A stretch of DNA of 15,979 bases. Source: an uncultured Anaerosolibacter sp. GTDB lineage: Bacteria > Bacillota_A > Clostridia > Peptostreptococcales > Thermotaleaceae. The notes under the pieces are model-generated. The model was not told where the DNA came from. It searched no databases and saw only the letters and a program-made list of their open reading frames with translations. The translations under genes and the position numbers were made by a program. The stretch is taken from positions 1 to 15,979 of the forward strand of contig CALECF010000232.1 in the NCBI GenBank assembly GCA_937948705.1. Direction: 5' to 3'. Below, one piece after another: positions 7,298 to 14,302 of the stretch; the stretch's first letter is position 1, and the number at the start of each line of letters is the position of its first letter.

Positions 7298-8341
7298 ATG
7301 CTAGATCCATTGTTTGTTGATAAACTGAAAAAGACTGTGCTCTTTATGATTACATTCACCATACTCTTTGCACTTTTTTTCTCAACTCTTTCCTATACAT
7401 TACCATTTGTCCTAGCATTCCTCATTGCCTTATGGACAAAACCACTTAACAAATATCTGCAAAGAAAATTCAAACTATCAAACCCTGTCTCTTCGGTTTT
7501 ATCCACAACCCTTGTTTTTTCCTTGCTTGGATTTCTAATATCTGCAGTATTATATAAGATTACAAATGAGTCAAAACTACTTCTTACTAAGGTCCCTAAT
7601 CTTGAAACGATTCGAGCCTATGTTGAAATATATATAAGCGAGCTCAGCATCTTCTTTGGTCAGCTAGATCCTGCTTTAGTTGAGAAAACATATCAGCAGC
7701 TAACAACTATGCTATCTGGAACCTTCGATATCACTGTCAGCATCTTAAATACCGTCATATCCTTCGTCATTGGACTACCTGTAGCCCTGATGATTGCGTT
7801 TATTACATTTCTTGCTACATATTTCTTTTCTAAGGATATGCCAAACATCGTTGAAAGGTTTTATTCTATTTTTTCTTTTCAAGGCAAGGACCAAATGCAT
7901 AGCATCCTTAAAGAGGGTAGCATTATGATAGTGGGCTATTTTAAAGCATATTCTGCTGTAATATTTTTAACATTTCTTGAGACGTTAATTGGATTATCCA
8001 TATTAGGAATAGACTATGCTTTAATCCTCAGCGTCGTATCAGCAATTATGGACGTACTTCCTATTCTGGGTATCAGTGCTGTCTATATCCCCCTTGCTAT
8101 CTATCATTTTTATTTGGGTAATACCATTGTCGCCGTTGGACTTTTAATCCTCTATGTGATTATCACCGTAGCACGACAAATCATAGAACCAAAACTAGTA
8201 TCTACGACTTTGGATATACATCCTGTCATGATACTAGCTGCTATTTTTATTGGTTTAAAAGCATATGGATTTATTGGAATGATTTTTCTAATTGCCCTTA
8301 TGATGGCCTATAAGATATTAGCAAAAGTACGGATTTTATGA
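7298..8341 (+). CDS. AI-2E transporter family membrane protein
   Basis: A 347-residue polytopic membrane protein of the AI-2E/TqsA/YtvI family (formerly DUF20). The pattern is typical: paired N-terminal helices (about 14-60), a further helix near residue 70, an amphipathic soluble stretch (about 85-140), and C-terminal hydrophobic helices containing DYALILSVVSAIMDVLPILG and the family-typical RQIIEPKLVSTTLDIHPV. Members have been linked to autoinducer-2 export, sodium/proton exchange and sporulation, so the substrate cannot be given. The ATG has AAAGGAGA 5 bases upstream. The gene is alone on the plus strand and is closed by a strong terminator. Confidence 0.9.
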   Translation: MLDPLFVDKLKKTVLFMITFTILFALFFSTLSYTLPFVLAFLIALWTKPLNKYLQRKFKLSNPVSSVLSTTLVFSLLGFLISAVLYKITNESKLLLTKVPNLETIRAYVEIYISELSIFFGQLDPALVEKTYQQLTTMLSGTFDITVSILNTVISFVIGLPVALMIAFITFLATYFFSKDMPNIVERFYSIFSFQGKDQMHSILKEGSIMIVGYFKAYSAVIFLTFLETLIGLSILGIDYALILSVVSAIMDVLPILGISAVYIPLAIYHFYLGNTIVAVGLLILYVIITVARQIIEPKLVSTTLDIHPVMILAAIFIGLKAYGFIGMIFLIALMMAYKILAKVRIL

Positions 8342-8356
8342 TCACAGCGTTATTAA

Positions 8357-8400
8357 TAAAAGCAGAAGAGGCCATCAAACTGATGGCTTCTTCTGCTTTT
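8357..8400 (+). terminator. Terminator of the AI-2E-family gene
   Basis: A long stem (AAAAGCAGAAGA and GGCCATCA pairing with TGATGGC and TTCTTCTGCTTTT) with a very small loop begins 16 bases after the stop codon and ends in TTTT. Confidence 0.9.
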
Positions 8401-8512
8401 ATCAATATATTCATCAGATCTCAAAAGCTCCAGACTCTATTTTGTATCATAAGCAACTCCACCTGCGTAATATATTATATTATTATAATCTTAATACTAA
8501 GGGGTTGTTTTC

Positions 8513-8728
8513 ATGTCTGTTTGTAGATTCAAGAAAGCCTGTGATGCCCATAAAGATAGTTTCAAGAACTTTCCTGAGCACTTTGTTAAGCTCATTGAGG
8601 CACGCTACTGCCATGGTAATGAGACCAAATGTGCTCGGTATATGATTGGAAAACAATTGGGTCGCGATAAAATTCCTCCCACGCTAAAGCCTAACGATAT
8701 ACAAAAGGCTAAAAAAATCATCAAATAA
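8513..8728 (+). CDS. Small four-cysteine protein of unknown function
   Basis: A 71-residue basic protein. The ATG has AAGGGG 8 bases upstream, and a TATAAT sequence (8484-8489) lies before it. An own terminator follows, so it looks like a real single-gene unit. Four cysteines are spaced C-x5-C-x22-C-x6-C (Cys4, 10, 33, 40), with His13, His23 and His34 near them. The core YCHGNETKCARYMIGKQLGR, followed by IPPTLKPND, looks like a conserved module. I recall similar CARY-type stretches at the ends of other signalling proteins but cannot name a family. The cysteines could bind Zn or an Fe-S cluster. There is no signal peptide or membrane segment, so it should be cytoplasmic. The function is unknown. 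Confidence 0.8.
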   Translation: MSVCRFKKACDAHKDSFKNFPEHFVKLIEARYCHGNETKCARYMIGKQLGRDKIPPTLKPNDIQKAKKIIK

Positions 8729-8740
8729 ATTTTATTATTC

Positions 8741-8776
8741 AGGGAGTGTCGAAAATAACTCTCTCTTTTTTATTTT
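8741..8776 (+). terminator. Terminator of the four-cysteine gene
   Basis: AGGGAGT (8741-8747) pairs with ACTCTCT (8758-8764), with one G-U pair and a 10-base loop, followed by CTTTTTTATTTT. It begins 12 bases past the stop codon. Confidence 0.8.
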
Positions 8777-8890
8777 ATTGGCCTACTATCACGTATATAA
8801 ATAAGCTCTTTTCAAAATTTGGTATCTTTAAAATATCTACAAGATAGAATCTATGGATTAGACCTACTCTACTTCATCATACCAATCGAA

Positions 8891-8909
8891 ACAATCTTAA
8901 TAAGATTGT
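8891..8909. repeat. 19-base palindrome downstream of the antiporter gene
   Basis: ACAATCTTA-A-TAAGATTGT has 9-base perfect arms. It lies about 50 bases past the antiporter stop codon (minus strand). It could be a weak 3' hairpin of that transcript, since the minus strand continues with TTTCG, or a protein site. No other element is clear in 8777-8955. Confidence 0.4.
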
Positions 8910-8955
8910 GAAAGTTAATTACAGCCCCTACAGGAAACAGGTAAACATAGAAAAT

Positions 8956-10140
8956 CTACTCTCCAACGCTAAGCCATTTTTCACCTGTAATCTTAATGGC
9001 TATTGCCCCTAGGGGAGCCGTTATCATGATAGATAGTACTGAGATAGCAAGAATAATATCTCCAGAGGGTATACCTGCCGCCAAAGGTACTGCGCCAATG
9101 GCTGCCTGAACCGTTGCCTTTGGTATATATGCAAAGACACAAAAGAATCGTTCCTTCCAGTTTAAGTTCGTTCCTGCAACAGACACCAATACGCCCATAC
9201 TTCTACCAATAAGACCAATAGTAATAATAAGAAGCCCTATGAGTCCAGAATCCAGTGCTACATAGATATTTACTTGGGCACCAACAAGAACAAACAATAG
9301 CAACTCAGCAAATACCCATATCTTGTTAAACTTTTCTGCTAAACGGTTTGCTACTTTAGGCTGTTTCTCCAAGATGATAAATCCGATGGTCATTACCCCT
9401 AAAAGACTCGCTATAGGAATAATATCCTTTAATGCATCTTCTAGACTAGTGAGAACAATAGCAGTACTTAAGATCATGAGTGTCTTCTTCGTATCTCGAA
9501 TATGAAAGCTTTGAAAAATAGTAACGATCCATGCCGCCATAACAATCCCAAGTATAATTCCTAAAACAATAGAAATAGGTATATCTAAGAACTTTCTTGC
9601 TACATTAATATTACTACTCCCATACAAACCGAGAAAAGTAGAAAACAGAGTGATTGCAAAAACATCATCGATGGAGGCTCCTGCCAATATAAGGGTGGGA
9701 ATTCCCTTTTTTTGTCCCATCTTTCTTTCAATAAAGCCAAGCATCGATGGCACTACCACTGCCGGAGACACTGCCGCAATGATAAATCCTAACATACCAG
9801 CTTCAACCTTCGTTATTCCTAATAGATAACTGGCAGCAAATAGAATGGTGAAACCTTCAAACAACCCTGGAATACAGCTCATTTTCATTGCCGGTACCCC
9901 CACCTTATTAAGGGTTTCTTTTTTAATTCCTAAGCCAGCCCTAAGTAGTATTACAACAAGTGCTATTTTCCTTAGTTCTGAAGAAATATTAAGAATATCC
10001 TTTCCGATGAAATTCAACCCATAGGGACCAATCACAATTCCTAATATCAGCATGCCTAACAAACCAGGTAGTTTGAGCTTATCAAAAGCTTTGTTCGCTA
10101 ACAATCCCAGTAGAATAATTACACTAAGACTAAGGGCCAT
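8956..10140 (-). CDS. Cation:proton antiporter under fluoride riboswitch control
   Basis: A 394-residue integral membrane protein of the monovalent cation:proton antiporter superfamily (CPA type, Kef/NapA-like transport domain). About 11-12 hydrophobic helices are visible. Family signs are the N-terminal helix pair with LPGLLGMLILGIVIGPYG, the discontinuous-helix region GFIIAAVSPAVVVPSMLG, and the acidic pair in ASIDDVFAITLF where the ion-binding Asp residues sit. The start is ATG 10140, since GAGGAGG lies 9 bases upstream; an earlier ATG at 10188 would put this site inside the gene. No C-terminal regulatory (TrkA-N) domain is present. A fluoride riboswitch with its terminator precedes the gene, so it should be expressed when fluoride rises. 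Antiporters are known, less common members of fluoride riboswitch regulons. The transported ion is not known. Confidence 0.9.
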   Translation of the reverse strand: MALSLSVIILLGLLANKAFDKLKLPGLLGMLILGIVIGPYGLNFIGKDILNISSELRKIALVVILLRAGLGIKKETLNKVGVPAMKMSCIPGLFEGFTILFAASYLLGITKVEAGMLGFIIAAVSPAVVVPSMLGFIERKMGQKKGIPTLILAGASIDDVFAITLFSTFLGLYGSSNINVARKFLDIPISIVLGIILGIVMAAWIVTIFQSFHIRDTKKTLMILSTAIVLTSLEDALKDIIPIASLLGVMTIGFIILEKQPKVANRLAEKFNKIWVFAELLLFVLVGAQVNIYVALDSGLIGLLIITIGLIGRSMGVLVSVAGTNLNWKERFFCVFAYIPKATVQAAIGAVPLAAGIPSGDIILAISVLSIMITAPLGAIAIKITGEKWLSVGE

Positions 10141-10214
10141 ACGGCTCCGCCTCCTCTTTAAAATATAGTCTTTCCTACGTTGCAGCATAAGTTGAAAAAA
10201 ACTGCCAAAAACAC

Positions 10215-10252
10215 AAAAAACCTACTAGGGCTAGTATAGTAGCCGAAGTAGG
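10215..10252 (-). terminator. Riboswitch-controlled terminator (expression platform)
   Basis: On the minus strand CCTACT-TC-GGCTA-CTATAC-TAGCC-CT-AGTAGG-TTTTTT forms a stem of 6 plus 5 bp with a symmetric internal loop and ends in six T. Its 5' arm CCTAC is also the 3' end of the fluoride aptamer, so aptamer and terminator compete. Confidence 0.92.
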
Positions 10253-10303
10253 AGCCATTAATTGCACTTGATGCAATGATTAAAGGCGAGCTCCATCGCC
10301 TAT
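10246..10303 (-). promoter_or_regulatory. Fluoride riboswitch aptamer (crcB motif)
   Basis: The minus strand reads GGCGATGGAGCTCGCC, then a hairpin ATTGCA/TGCAAT, then TAATGGCTCCTAC. This matches the crcB-motif layout: a first hairpin GGCG/CGCC whose loop GGAGC pairs with the downstream GCTCC to form the pseudoknot, and a second hairpin followed by the conserved TnATGGCnnCTAC segment. It lies about 110 bases upstream of the antiporter start and overlaps a terminator. In known fluoride switches, bound fluoride stabilises the pseudoknot and prevents terminator formation, turning the gene on. Confidence 0.95.
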
Positions 10304-10484
10304 GATTCTGTATCATAATTTTCCAACAATTTTTATTATACTACAAGTTCCAAATTGGTCAATAGTGTAAAAAAACTGTTTTAGAAAATAATTACTATTG
10401 AATTTTTTTCTTTTTTCAGCAAATAAAACATAGGTTGAATAGTATATAATGTTAATATCACTACCTATTTGAAAAGAGGTGAAC

Positions 10485-11342
10485 ATGATGCCTTCAGCTT
10501 CTATGGAATGGGCAAGATTAATTGAAGAGATCAAGGATATTCCTGAAATTTTCAAACATTGTCTTTCACAAATTTTAGGTGAAGCAGCTGCACTCCCATA
10601 CTTAATTTATGCGCCACAGGATACATGGAGAAAACGAGTTATTTATGATAAATTACTCTTTATTCACAATAAACAAGCCTACATATTAGAAAACGTAGAT
10701 GGCCGAATTGTAACTGTTTGTCATCCCTTTGAGCATATTATTAACATCGAACATGGAAAGATTCTATTGTATTCATGGATCAGGATTGAGTCTGTCATTG
10801 ATAACAATATCATAAGCTCTATTGTTGAATATAATACGGTGCTGGAGCCTTTGTTTAAAGAAATCCTAGGTACTATACGTGATGCAATAGCAAATACGAA
10901 AGTGAATTTTATAGATACCCATGACAGCTTTTATAGCATCAAAGATCTAACCTGTAGGCTTGAAAATTATACAAGCACTAGTCTTTTACCTAATCAAAAA
11001 GTAATGGGTGCGATGTTCCAGCCTGCCCTTTACAAAAGTTCCTGGTTTATTTCAAAACAGATTCTGATCCCCAATCAATTAATCATACTTACCCATGAAG
11101 AATTCATTATTTATAAAGAAGAATTTGAAAAAGCGGATATACGAAAATTTGGCGGTGTATGGTTGTATCTTCCCGTGAATAAAATCCGAGAAATAGAATG
11201 TACCCCAGATACTTCTGCTAACCTTGTCGACCTATCTATTCGCTTGAATGGATCTAAAAGGATCACTCTCACATACCCTTTAAAACGAAGCGATGACGTC
11301 CGTGCCCTCATTTCCCATATGCATGCCCAAATGAGAACATAG
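10485..11342 (+). CDS. Unrecognised protein, possibly two PH-like domains
   Basis: A 285-residue protein that I do not recognise. The start is ATG 10485 (or the ATG right after it), as AAGAGG stands just upstream; a GTG at 10479 overlaps that site. A TATAAT (10445-10450) is a likely -10. A short helical N-terminus (EWARLIEEIKDIPEIFKHCL) is followed by beta-rich stretches. The first (about 53-100) has DKLLFIHNKQAYILE and IINIEHGKILLYSWIRIESV. The second (about 190-285) has QLIILTHEEFIIYKEE and YLPVNKIREIECTPD and ends in the helix DDVRALISHMHAQM. The second pattern resembles bacterial PH-like folds, and the first may be a diverged copy; this is an inference from strand pattern only. There is no signal peptide and no strongly hydrophobic helix. 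The gene is a single unit with its own hairpin behind it. Confidence 0.75.
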   Translation: MMPSASMEWARLIEEIKDIPEIFKHCLSQILGEAAALPYLIYAPQDTWRKRVIYDKLLFIHNKQAYILENVDGRIVTVCHPFEHIINIEHGKILLYSWIRIESVIDNNIISSIVEYNTVLEPLFKEILGTIRDAIANTKVNFIDTHDSFYSIKDLTCRLENYTSTSLLPNQKVMGAMFQPALYKSSWFISKQILIPNQLIILTHEEFIIYKEEFEKADIRKFGGVWLYLPVNKIREIECTPDTSANLVDLSIRLNGSKRITLTYPLKRSDDVRALISHMHAQMRT

Positions 11343-11355
11343 GAACAACTAACAT

Positions 11356-11385
11356 AGATACAGACCCTTTGCGGGGTCTGTATCT
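11356..11385 (+). terminator. Hairpin after the unrecognised gene
   Basis: A 12-bp perfect stem, AGATACAGACCC (11356-11367) with GGGTCTGTATCT (11374-11385), and a 6-base loop lies 14 bases past the stop codon. The T-run behind it is poor (ACTTTGC), so it is a strong hairpin but an imperfect intrinsic terminator. Confidence 0.7.
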
Positions 11386-11505
11386 ACTTTGCAAGCATCT
11401 TATTATATGTGTATAGAAGAATGGCTTGATGGTAGTGTTTTAACGCCATAGATAGGATGCCAGCAATAGCTGAATGATAAACTGCTTTCTATATTTTCTT
11501 AAGAA

Positions 11506-11548
11506 TGTGATTCTAATCAAAGCTTAGATTTGTTTCTACATATATAAT
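11506..11548 (+). promoter_or_regulatory. Promoter of the RIC-selenoprotein operon with CRP/FNR-like operator
   Basis: The site TGTGATTCTAATCAAA (11506-11521) has inverted half-sites TGTGATT and AATCAAA and also fits GTGAT-N4-ATCAA, 9 of 10 bases of the FNR core. A perfect -10 TATAAT lies at 11543-11548. A start 7 bases later puts the palindrome centre at -41.5, the class II activator position. The -35 window (AAGCTT) is poor, as expected for an activated promoter. Confidence 0.75.
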
Positions 11549-11582
11549 AAGATTAAACAATAAAGAGATAGGAGGACTTATT

Positions 11583-12287
11583 ATGATAAAGAACTTTAAA
11601 GCAAGCGAAAAAATTGGAGATATCGTATCAAGATTTCCAAAAGCAAGTGAAATATTCAAAACATACAACATAGACTTTTGTTGTGGTGGTGATAGACCAT
11701 TATCTCAGGCTATGGAGGAGCAAAATCTGAACCGAAGAGAAGTTTTAGATAAGCTTGAAGAAAAGTACGATGAGTTAAGAAATATGCAGCTTCAACAAAT
11801 AGATTTTAGGAAACTATCCATGACTGATCTTATAGATCATATCATGAATACCCATCACGTCTTTGTCAAAACTGAACTACCTAGAATCGGTGACCTAATA
11901 GCTAAAATTTTAAGGGTTCATAGTGTCGAGCACGGTCAAGAGCTATTACAAGTACACCAATTATTTAGTAACCTACGAATGGAAATGGAACAACATTTGA
12001 TTAAGGAAGAAGAAATCTTATTTCCCAAAATTAAAGAATATGAAAAAAATCCTAGTGATCAACTGTTAGCCGAAATTGTCTCCGTGATGGAAGAAACCGA
12101 AAATGAACATGATGGTGCAGGCGATTTGATAAAATCATTGAGAAAAGTAACAAACAGCTTTACAGCTCCAGGAAATAGCTGCGCCAGCTTTGTTTTAACC
12201 TACAAAAGACTTTTAGAGTTTGAATCAGATTTATTTCAACACATTCATTTAGAGAACAATATCCTCTTCCCTAGGTTAAAGAAATAA
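11583..12287 (+). CDS. Iron-sulfur cluster repair di-iron protein, RIC family (ScdA/YtfE)
   Basis: A 234-residue cytoplasmic protein that repairs Fe-S clusters damaged by nitric oxide or peroxide. An N-terminal ScdA_N (DUF542) domain, residues about 4-60, contains the conserved IDFCCGGDRPL (Cys33, Cys34). A hemerythrin-like four-helix domain, about 80-232, follows. The di-iron ligands fit His86, His138 with Glu142 (HLIKEEE), His176 (ENEHDGAG), and His220 with Glu224 (HIHLEN), the same HxxxE spacing as in YtfE. Length and order match the family. The ATG has AGGAGG 7 bases upstream. A CRP/FNR-like site precedes it. The next gene, a probable selenoprotein, starts 66 bases later with no terminator between, so the two are likely one operon. 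Confidence 0.95.
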   Translation: MIKNFKASEKIGDIVSRFPKASEIFKTYNIDFCCGGDRPLSQAMEEQNLNRREVLDKLEEKYDELRNMQLQQIDFRKLSMTDLIDHIMNTHHVFVKTELPRIGDLIAKILRVHSVEHGQELLQVHQLFSNLRMEMEQHLIKEEEILFPKIKEYEKNPSDQLLAEIVSVMEETENEHDGAGDLIKSLRKVTNSFTAPGNSCASFVLTYKRLLEFESDLFQHIHLENNILFPRLKK

Positions 12288-12353
12288 TACACGAATCGGC
12301 TTACTTTGGTGAATACTAATTATATGTATGAATTACTCTAAGGAGGTTTTCCA

Positions 12354-12599
12354 ATGAATATAAAAATTTTAGAGCACGTATGTTGAAGTGGTAGTGAAAT
12401 GGAGCCCATCGTTGATGCGGCACTTTCTAAGCTAGGCTTAGCTGTTGATTTTGAAATCATAAGTGACGCCAGGGACATTGTGAAACATGGTGTTATGAAC
12501 CCACCTGCTTTACTAGTGAATGGTACTGTCATAATTGCCGGTAGAATGCCCACCGTTGACGAAGTTGTTGAGGTAATTAAAGCATTCCAATCTCTATGA
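12354..12599 (+). CDS. Probable selenocysteine-containing thioredoxin-like protein (in-frame TGA)
   Basis: An 81-residue reading frame with one in-frame TGA (12384-12386) at codon 11, right after Cys10: MNIKILEHVC-U-SGSEMEP. The ATG at 12354 has a perfect AAGGAGG 7 bases upstream. The only ATG after the TGA (12399) has no good ribosome site, and starting there would lose the first strand and active site. Residues 1-81 fit the small thioredoxin-like 'redox-active disulfide protein 2' (Thioredoxin_3) family: strand MNIKILE, active-site Cys at the head of helix 1, the cis-Pro loop GVMNPPALLVNG, then AGRMPTVDEVVEVI. The protein on both sides of the TGA belongs to one fold in one frame, which argues for recoding to selenocysteine rather than a stop. 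The final TGA (12597) is taken as the true stop. It is probably co-transcribed with the RIC gene. A 4-bp hairpin (AUGG-AGC-CCAU) lies about 17 bases after the TGA; I could not confirm a convincing SECIS by eye. Confidence 0.82.
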
Positions 12600-12638
12600 C
12601 TTCAATCACATTATCGTAAAATTAGTTTAATAAGTATC

Positions 12639-12683
12639 ATAAAATGAGAGAGCCACCTAGATTAGGTGATTCTCTCATTTTAT
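12639..12683. terminator. Bidirectional terminator between convergent operons
   Basis: A 13-bp outer stem (12639-12651 with 12671-12683; ATAAAATGAGAGA and its complement) continues into CACCTA/TAGGTG with a 3-base loop. A/T-rich ends serve both the plus-strand selenoprotein operon and the minus-strand DUF1450 operon. Confidence 0.92.
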
Positions 12684-12695
12684 GGTATTCCATGC

Positions 12696-12908
12696 TTACA
12701 TTTGTTCTTTAATTTTACCATATAATTCTTCTGGACTCTCTGCTTGGATAAATTCATCATCCACTAAGGCAAAGGGTCCAACGGCACAGTCTCCACAATA
12801 TCCGAGACATGGCTCTATCTCTACATTTATGCCTTCATTTTTTAGCTTTTCTGCAATCTCATCGGTACCATGACCAAAATTGTTTTCACAGAACTTTACT
12901 TCTGCCAT
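12696..12908 (-). CDS. DUF1450 (YuzB-like) four-cysteine protein
   Basis: A 70-residue protein. The start is ATG 12908 because GAAGGAG lies 9 bases upstream; an in-frame ATG at 12926 is unsupported. The DUF1450 signature CLGYCGDCAVGPFALVDDEF is clear. Four cysteines (Cys7, Cys34, Cys38, Cys41) in a C-x26-C-x3-C-x2-C pattern on a thioredoxin-like fold suggest a metal or [2Fe-2S] site, as in thioredoxin-like ferredoxins; the function of the family is not established. It starts 19 bases after the stop codon of the FAD oxidoreductase gene, with its ribosome site in the gap, so the two are one operon. The pairing hints that the FAD enzyme may reduce this protein, which is inference. Confidence 0.9.
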   Translation of the reverse strand: MAEVKFCENNFGHGTDEIAEKLKNEGINVEIEPCLGYCGDCAVGPFALVDDEFIQAESPEELYGKIKEQM

Positions 12909-12927
12909 ATAAATGCACTCCTTCAAT

Positions 12928-14145
12928 TCATTTTTTCTTCTTTATTATCTCAATTAGTTCATGAAAAGATACTAAATTAAAATCAACACCTGTCAGATCA
13001 AGCTCCTTCTCTATAGCTGCTTTTAACGCTGGCGAATACTTTATATCCCCAATGACTATGGCGCCAATGACTTTATTGTTATGAATGTAGACCTTGTGAT
13101 AGACATTTTCTGCCGATCTATCCTCCAGCACAATATCCGTTGCTTTGTTATCTTCAATAACACCCATAGAAAATAAACATAAGTTAAAGGCACTTAAAGT
13201 TGTAACAGGAACAATATGCTTATATATTTCATTCTTACCTACCATATTGGATCCAGCTACTTTTCCATGTTCGATGGCAATATTCCATAGCCCATAAATT
13301 GCACCTTCGTATTCCGCCACATCTCCTGCTGCATATATACCTTCCATAGAAGTTCTCATCTTTTCATCAACGATAATGCCTTTATTGATCTTAATTGGTG
13401 TGTCTATCAAAAAACCTATATTTGGTCTTATGCCTACAGAATAAGTTATCATATCACAGCCTATCGTTTGTTCTTGTGCAGTTTTTATTCCTTCTACCTT
13501 ATCCATACCCACAATTTCATTTAATTGGGTCCCTAGCATAACCTCTATGCCATGACTTCTTACGACTTTTTCTAATATCTTTGAAGCCTGCTCATCAAGC
13601 TGTCTTGGCATAAGTCGAGGTAATAATTCAACGAGACCTACCTTTTTGCCCATTTGAGAAAGTATCCATGCAGTTTCAAGCCCTTGAATTCCTCCACCAA
13701 TATTTATGATTTTTTGTTCATGTTTTACCTTCTCTACTATATCCCATGCATCCCTTAGGGTTCTTAGGGTGCAAACACCAGGTATATCTATGCCAGGAAC
13801 TGGGGGTTTAAAATTATAGGCACCCGATGCTATCAATAACTTTGTATAACCAAATGTATCTTCTGCAGATGTAGTAATGATTTTTTTACTGGTATCGACT
13901 GAGGCAACCTTAGTGTCTATATGCAGCTTAACATTCTTGGCCTCATACCATTCTTTCTTTTGAAGCAGAATTTTCTCTTCTTCTAAATTTCCAAGTAATC
14001 CTTTTGATAAGCGTACTCGATTGTATGGATAAAAAGGCTCCTCACCGAATAAATGGATTTCACTTTCTTGATCTATTTCCCTTATGGATTTAACTGCAGT
14101 AATAGCAGCGATTCCATTCCCAATAATAACTATCTTATCTTCCAA
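12928..14145 (-). CDS. FAD-dependent pyridine nucleotide-disulfide oxidoreductase, NADH:rubredoxin reductase-like
   Basis: A 405-residue flavoprotein of the NROR/NirB-type class I oxidoreductases. The first dinucleotide fold is at the very N-terminus (KIVIIGNGIAAITAVKSIRE, FAD), the second in mid-protein (INIGGGIQGLETAWILSQMG, NAD(P)H), and the FAD-closing motif is GIYAAGDVAEY. It has no CxxxxC redox disulfide, so electrons should go to a partner protein such as rubredoxin or the DUF1450 protein encoded next. The best start is TTG 14145, with AGAGGAG 8 bases upstream; this places the FAD fold right at the N-terminus, as usual. An in-frame ATG at 14211 would add 22 unrelated residues. No CRP/FNR-like site or convincing promoter was found between 14146 and 14302. 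Confidence 0.9.
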   Translation of the reverse strand: MEDKIVIIGNGIAAITAVKSIREIDQESEIHLFGEEPFYPYNRVRLSKGLLGNLEEEKILLQKKEWYEAKNVKLHIDTKVASVDTSKKIITTSAEDTFGYTKLLIASGAYNFKPPVPGIDIPGVCTLRTLRDAWDIVEKVKHEQKIINIGGGIQGLETAWILSQMGKKVGLVELLPRLMPRQLDEQASKILEKVVRSHGIEVMLGTQLNEIVGMDKVEGIKTAQEQTIGCDMITYSVGIRPNIGFLIDTPIKINKGIIVDEKMRTSMEGIYAAGDVAEYEGAIYGLWNIAIEHGKVAGSNMVGKNEIYKHIVPVTTLSAFNLCLFSMGVIEDNKATDIVLEDRSAENVYHKVYIHNNKVIGAIVIGDIKYSPALKAAIEKELDLTGVDFNLVSFHELIEIIKKKK

Positions 14146-14302
14146 GTCTTTCACTCCTCTTAGATCGTTTATAGTGTTAGTGTTTTGCATTATTTGATAT
14201 CCATACCCCATAAATTACTGGAAATCTTGAAATACCTTGGGTTGACCTGGATACTTGTTGTATTGCTCCAAAGTGCTTTGATGAATGAATAGAAGGACTA
14301 AG

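Noticed and set aside
8338..8645. Two plus-strand open frames overlapping the terminator and the four-cysteine gene
   Set aside because: They run through a terminator hairpin and another frame of the better-supported gene, and have no ribosome sites.
10313..10555. 80-codon minus-strand open frame
   Set aside because: It overlaps the start of the plus-strand gene and the region before the fluoride aptamer, has no ribosome site, and has low-complexity content.
12354..12386. Reading the TGA as a nonsense mutation (pseudogene)
   Set aside because: The ribosome site and the whole downstream fold are intact with no other lesion, and the TGA falls on the active-site position rather than a random one. 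It remains the main alternative.
12399..12599. Short thioredoxin-like ORF starting at the ATG after the TGA
   Set aside because: It lacks a good ribosome site and would lose the first strand and active site of the fold; the upstream ATG with AAGGAGG and an in-frame TGA explains the sequence better.
12595..12610. TGTGATTGAAGTCATA on the minus strand, like the CRP/FNR sites
   Set aside because: It overlaps the end of the selenoprotein gene, and no minus-strand gene or -10 box lies downstream of it, so it is probably chance.
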